A stretch of 9,703 nucleotides of DNA from NCBI GenBank assembly GCA_026994735.1, contig JALWQD010000007.1, positions 1 to 9,703 on the forward strand, read 5' to 3'. Origin of the DNA: Gammaproteobacteria bacterium (GTDB lineage Bacteria; Pseudomonadota; Gammaproteobacteria; SZUA-140). Positions within the stretch are counted from its first letter, which is position 1. Each line of letters begins with the position of its first letter. The notes beneath the pieces were generated by a model. It was not told the origin of the DNA, made no database searches, and saw only the letters and a program-made list of their open reading frames with translations. The translations under genes and the position numbers were made by a program. This document shows positions 6,608 through 9,703 of the stretch, in pieces.

Positions 6608-8086
6608 ATGCTGGTGAATATCATTGAGACCTTGGGCAGCCTTTTAAACGTTGTCATTACCCTAACCGTATTTTTTATCGCGAGCATAATCATATTTTTA
6701 TCCATTGTTCGAATGACAAATATTACGAAAGAACAAATTATTCCAACTTTTCTCCTCGTCCAAGGTACGGGTCCTGTAATTATTTCCTGGTTGGTTATAT
6801 GGTTTATCCGCATTTTTCCCGGTCAGGAGCGATGGGTGTATGTAGCCACGACATTCGGGGCACTTGTCGTTCTAGCCTGCTATGCTTGGCCGGTTCGTAA
6901 TATCTTGTTTTATTGTACAAAAGAAATCGGTAGCTGCATATCCAATAGTCGCAATTGGAGGACGTTCGAAAAGTTCCTTGGAGTTTCCGTTCTGGCAATA
7001 CTCGTTCTGCTCGCTGTCATTGCGGCGTTACGCCCGGTCACTGAGAACGACGCCCTGCAATACATCATTGTATCCAGCATGATTTTTGACCGAGCCGATC
7101 TGTCATTCTATCCGCTGGTCGAACCGGATCCGGAGACGGGATTCTACGCGCTATCTAGCCATCCACTCGGCTTTATGGGGATTTACGTTTGGATTTTTCT
7201 TCTATCGGGTAATGCGACTGAGCTTTCATTAATCAAGTTGGTGGCACCTGCATATGTTTGTTTCACGGTGCTTGCTATATATGCGTTTCTCTGGAAGCAA
7301 CCGCGATTAATCAGTCATTCGGCCTGCTGGCTGATACTTACTACCGGCATCTACTACACCCAAGCCACCCAGCTAAGTATAGATTCCTTCAGAATCTATT
7401 TGTTTTTTGTTGCTTTTGTGTTTGTGGTATGGTTGCTTCAACGCAAGATCGAATGGTCTGGCAATTCTTCCGCAGTATTGGGACTGTTCGCCGGTCTTAG
7501 CATGTATGCGCATTCCCTTGGCTTGATCCTGACGCTGCCCTTGATCCTACCGCTGCTGATGCTTGCACCCAGGATGGTACTTGCGGACAAGCTGCGTCAT
7601 ATGGCGATCGTCGCCGGCATGGCCATACTCGTAGGCGGCTACCGCCTGGCAGCTAACCTCGTCGAATTCGGCGTGCCGGTCTATGACTTCATTCCCGTGT
7701 ATGATCTTCCATCCATCCGATATGCAGAACATGTTTGGTATCAAAGACATATCCTTTCCACCGCGGAGCAGTGGATCTACGGGATGTTGCAAGGATTCAC
7801 GAATCCGTTAATGTTCGGTGCCGCACACTGGCTGATGCTTTTATTTCCGATCATCTGGCTAGCGCGCCGGTGGTTCAATGTATCACTGCCGGACAGATTG
7901 GAAGCCATGGCGTTGATTGCCGTTGTCCTCATGTTCTATGGTGCCGTTTCCATTACGCTGCTGTTGGGCATGCACGGGTTGGCGTCCGGCAGCCGCTACA
8001 TGATGTCGGTTCTACCGATCGTCGCTACCATGGGGGGATATATCCTGGGCGCATGGGGCAAGCGTAATGTGGCGCTATCTCGGTAG
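6608..8086 (+). CDS. Multi-spanning GT-C-like glycosyltransferase membrane region (ArnT/PMT-like)
   Basis: This 492-residue protein is strongly hydrophobic, with about 10-12 probable membrane helices (for example about 13-34, 48-70, 77-100, 122-141, 207-228, 262-278, 303-320, 333-345, 405-420, 432-455, 465-482). The first long outer loop has TEND at 145-148 followed by ALQY, resembling the acidic motif that GT-C enzymes use to bind polyprenyl-phosphate sugar donors, and then HPLG at 185-188. Near the end GSRYMMSVLP (461-470) resembles the last-but-one helix of GT-C proteins. The expected final helix and periplasmic C-terminal domain are missing here but appear in the next, overlapping gene. 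An in-frame stop at 6596 rules out an earlier start; the ribosome binding site is weak. The first 350 bases are AT-rich like the previous gene, while the rest is GC-richer. Likely role: transfer of a lipid-linked sugar on the outer side of the membrane. A polymerase-like role cannot be excluded. Confidence 0.7.
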   Translation: MLVNIIETLGSLLNVVITLTVFFIASIIIFLSIVRMTNITKEQIIPTFLLVQGTGPVIISWLVIWFIRIFPGQERWVYVATTFGALVVLACYAWPVRNILFYCTKEIGSCISNSRNWRTFEKFLGVSVLAILVLLAVIAALRPVTENDALQYIIVSSMIFDRADLSFYPLVEPDPETGFYALSSHPLGFMGIYVWIFLLSGNATELSLIKLVAPAYVCFTVLAIYAFLWKQPRLISHSACWLILTTGIYYTQATQLSIDSFRIYLFFVAFVFVVWLLQRKIEWSGNSSAVLGLFAGLSMYAHSLGLILTLPLILPLLMLAPRMVLADKLRHMAIVAGMAILVGGYRLAANLVEFGVPVYDFIPVYDLPSIRYAEHVWYQRHILSTAEQWIYGMLQGFTNPLMFGAAHWLMLLFPIIWLARRWFNVSLPDRLEAMALIAVVLMFYGAVSITLLLGMHGLASGSRYMMSVLPIVATMGGYILGAWGKRNVALSR

Positions 8087-9587
8087 GCTAGCCGCTTTCT
8101 TGCTTTGGTTGATGCTGGGGCTTCCGATCCTCGACTACAGCCTGTCCCAGATTACAAAAATCGCATCGCCGCCAGCACTCTCCCTTGGTGGGCGCACGGC
8201 GTCAGTGGTTTGGTGGAGCGGGCGGTACGCAGTCATCGACTTTGCTAACCGTGTACTTCCGAACGAGGCGCTGATTCTTTCGTTTCGCCAGAACGACAGC
8301 GTTTTTTACGGAAGACATCGAATACTGCGCCATCTCGATCCACGCATGATGCCTGTCTACAAGGCAAAGGACGTCACAGAGGCTTACCAGGCACTCCGGG
8401 CACTCGGTGTGGACTATATATTCGTGCCGTCCTACGTGCCGGTTACCATTAGCAATAGCGCCCTGGCTGACCTTCTGTCCGATCCTAAATATGTGCACAT
8501 AGTTTACCAACGTGAGGGGGCACGACTACTGAGACTGTTTCACCCGAACGAAATCCGGAGCTACGGGAAGCAAACGGTGTTCTCGTGCGATAGCCTATGG
8601 ACCAGGGTTAGCATGAAGGGACATGGAGTGGTTCACGGCGCCGAATTGTCGTCTACCGAGCGGAATGTGACCTTCTATTCCGGTTCGAGTGCATTAAGCC
8701 GTCCTCCACCAACACCGACATACCTGGAGGGGGGGCGTACGTACAGATTTCGAGCAAAGGCACGATTCCGGGGTTGGATCGATGTTTACCTGGTCACCTA
8801 TCCTGACTCGGGCGGCTTCAAGAAACACTTGTTGTGGCAATCGATAGGAACCGGGCGGGAGCGTAGACTCTCAGGTATGATTCATATCGCCAAGGGTGGG
8901 CCGTATCGTTTGCTGTTAGAGGTCTCGTCCCGGGCTGGCGTCGAAATCCGTGACGTTGTTTTGGAACGAATCGACATCGGCACCGCATATGCCGAAGCAG
9001 CCATTCCAGGTATATCAGAGTGCATGCTACATTGGGTAACGGGAGGTGCCGGCTGTCCCGAACATGAAAAGGCCAGAGAGGCCGGCGTGATTGCGGTTTC
9101 AGGCCCCGGTAATCCGGCATTCCCGCCCAGCGCCTACGGTGCAGTATGGCCGGAGGGGCCGTTGGCATACAACGGCGTCTACGAGGCGGAAGTGGAGGGA
9201 TACGGAAAGGGTGATCTCGATATATCCATCATCGGTTATCGTATGGACGGGACGTCGGAGCAATGGTTGGTCGAGCAGGTGTCTCTGCCCGGTGGCAAAA
9301 TCCACTGGAAGCGGTACTTGTTTCTGCCAGCCGGTTATTCTGAATTCAGGGTGGTGTGGAGCATTCCGCAGAAGCAAGGCCGTATCTCCAGTATTTACCA
9401 TAGGCTGATCGCCTTCCTGGTCAAACGGGTGTGGGTAGACCAGTCGCTGTATAAGCCTGGAGAGTTGAAATTGACTACGCCATTGCACATACGTTATGTG
9501 GGGCTGCTGGGTTTAAGGATGAATAACCTGAGATGCATTAATAGGACTCCCAGCGACAGCGCTGTATTGTGCGAGGGCATTGAGTGA
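8067..9587 (+). CDS. Membrane-anchored protein: GT-C-type C-terminal domain plus two beta-rich regions
   Basis: This 506-residue protein begins with a hydrophobic segment (about 5-25). Residues about 60-160 look like the periplasmic C-terminal domain of GT-C glycosyltransferases: the NRVLPNEALILSF strand, a RHRILRHLDPR segment, ALRALGVDYIFVPSY (109-123), and a final strand pair ending ARLLRLF (152-158). Residues about 220-305 and 365-460 are rich in alternating hydrophobic residues and could be two beta-sandwich (carbohydrate-binding-like) domains; this is a guess from pattern, not a recognised family. Translation starts 20 bases inside the previous gene, in another frame, with only GGGG (8055-8058) as a weak binding site, so it probably depends on coupling. 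The gene may be a natural second subunit of the GT-C protein, or the two may be one protein split by a frameshift. A GTG start of the next gene overlaps its stop. Confidence 0.6.
   Translation: MWRYLGRLAAFLLWLMLGLPILDYSLSQITKIASPPALSLGGRTASVVWWSGRYAVIDFANRVLPNEALILSFRQNDSVFYGRHRILRHLDPRMMPVYKAKDVTEAYQALRALGVDYIFVPSYVPVTISNSALADLLSDPKYVHIVYQREGARLLRLFHPNEIRSYGKQTVFSCDSLWTRVSMKGHGVVHGAELSSTERNVTFYSGSSALSRPPPTPTYLEGGRTYRFRAKARFRGWIDVYLVTYPDSGGFKKHLLWQSIGTGRERRLSGMIHIAKGGPYRLLLEVSSRAGVEIRDVVLERIDIGTAYAEAAIPGISECMLHWVTGGAGCPEHEKAREAGVIAVSGPGNPAFPPSAYGAVWPEGPLAYNGVYEAEVEGYGKGDLDISIIGYRMDGTSEQWLVEQVSLPGGKIHWKRYLFLPAGYSEFRVVWSIPQKQGRISSIYHRLIAFLVKRVWVDQSLYKPGELKLTTPLHIRYVGLLGLRMNNLRCINRTPSDSAVLCEGIE
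9573..9577 (+). promoter_or_regulatory. Ribosome binding site for the flippase-like GTG start
   Basis: GAGGG is six bases before GTG at 9584. The start codon shares bases with the stop codon of the upstream gene (GTGA), a typical coupled arrangement. Confidence 0.5.
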
Positions 9588-9703
9588 TCAAACGTACCAA
9601 ATTTACCAGAGACGTTTCTTGGAATCTCTTTGCATTCGCAGTAATGGCTGTAACCGCTGCAGCCATTAACGTATTGATAGGAAGGTTCTATGGGCCGGAA
9701 GCG
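9584..9703 (+). CDS. Polysaccharide flippase (Wzx/PST-type, MOP superfamily), 3' end missing
   Basis: Forty codons are visible before the right edge. The product opens with MIKRTKFTRDVSWNLFAF, a hydrophobic first helix (about 14-32), and then LIGRFYGPEA. This pattern of basic start, W-N, first helix and arginine-x-tyrosine-glycine-proline-glutamate is characteristic of the first helix of oligosaccharide flippases of the polysaccharide transport family. These move undecaprenyl-linked repeat units across the inner membrane. The start is GTG within the preceding stop, with a good ribosome binding site. Recognition rests on a short segment, but that segment is the most typical part of the family. 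Its presence supports reading the whole window as a surface polysaccharide locus. Confidence 0.7.
   Translation, partial: MIKRTKFTRDVSWNLFAFAVMAVTAAAINVLIGRFYGPEA

Overview
This window is a continuous run of genes on the + strand, with no RNA genes, CRISPR arrays or insertion sequences visible. It looks like part of a bacterial cell-surface polysaccharide locus. The organism is most likely Gram-negative, but that rests only on the gene set: a flippase, GT-C type membrane enzymes, and a WbpG-like amidotransferase best known from Gram-negative O-antigen loci. No species can be assigned. Base composition is moderately GC-rich in most genes, with a clearly AT-richer stretch from about 5450 to 6950.

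Left part (2-5449): four closely packed genes for soluble enzymes, probably one transcription unit. They are an ATP-grasp ligase (cut by the left edge), a double flavodoxin-like oxidoreductase with a cysteine cluster, an enolase-superfamily enzyme of the muconate lactonizing/dipeptide epimerase type, and a fusion of a class II glutamine amidotransferase with an N-acetyl-sugar amidotransferase-like PP-loop ATPase. The first junction is TGA followed directly by ATG (or an 87-base gap if the better start is used), the second is an ATGA overlap, and the third is a 52-base gap. This set (amide-forming ligase, redox enzyme, epimerase/lyase, amidine- or amide-forming amidotransferase) suggests a route to an unusual amidated or aminoacylated building block, perhaps a sugar decoration of the glycan. 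The product cannot be read from the sequence.

Middle part (5450-6607): a 110-base gap, a membrane-anchored transglutaminase-like protein with a visible Cys-His-Asp triad, and an 85-base gap. This AT-rich segment looks like a separate acquisition.

Right part (6608-9703): a multi-spanning GT-C-like membrane protein, then a gene overlapping it by 20 bases. The second gene encodes what looks like the missing last membrane helix and the periplasmic C-terminal domain of the same type of protein, followed by two beta-rich regions. The start of a polysaccharide flippase follows and is cut by the right edge. These would act at the membrane to transfer or export the glycan whose precursor the left-hand enzymes may modify.

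The most interesting points are the four-gene enzyme cassette, the glutaminase-amidotransferase fusion, and the apparent split of a GT-C protein into two overlapping genes.
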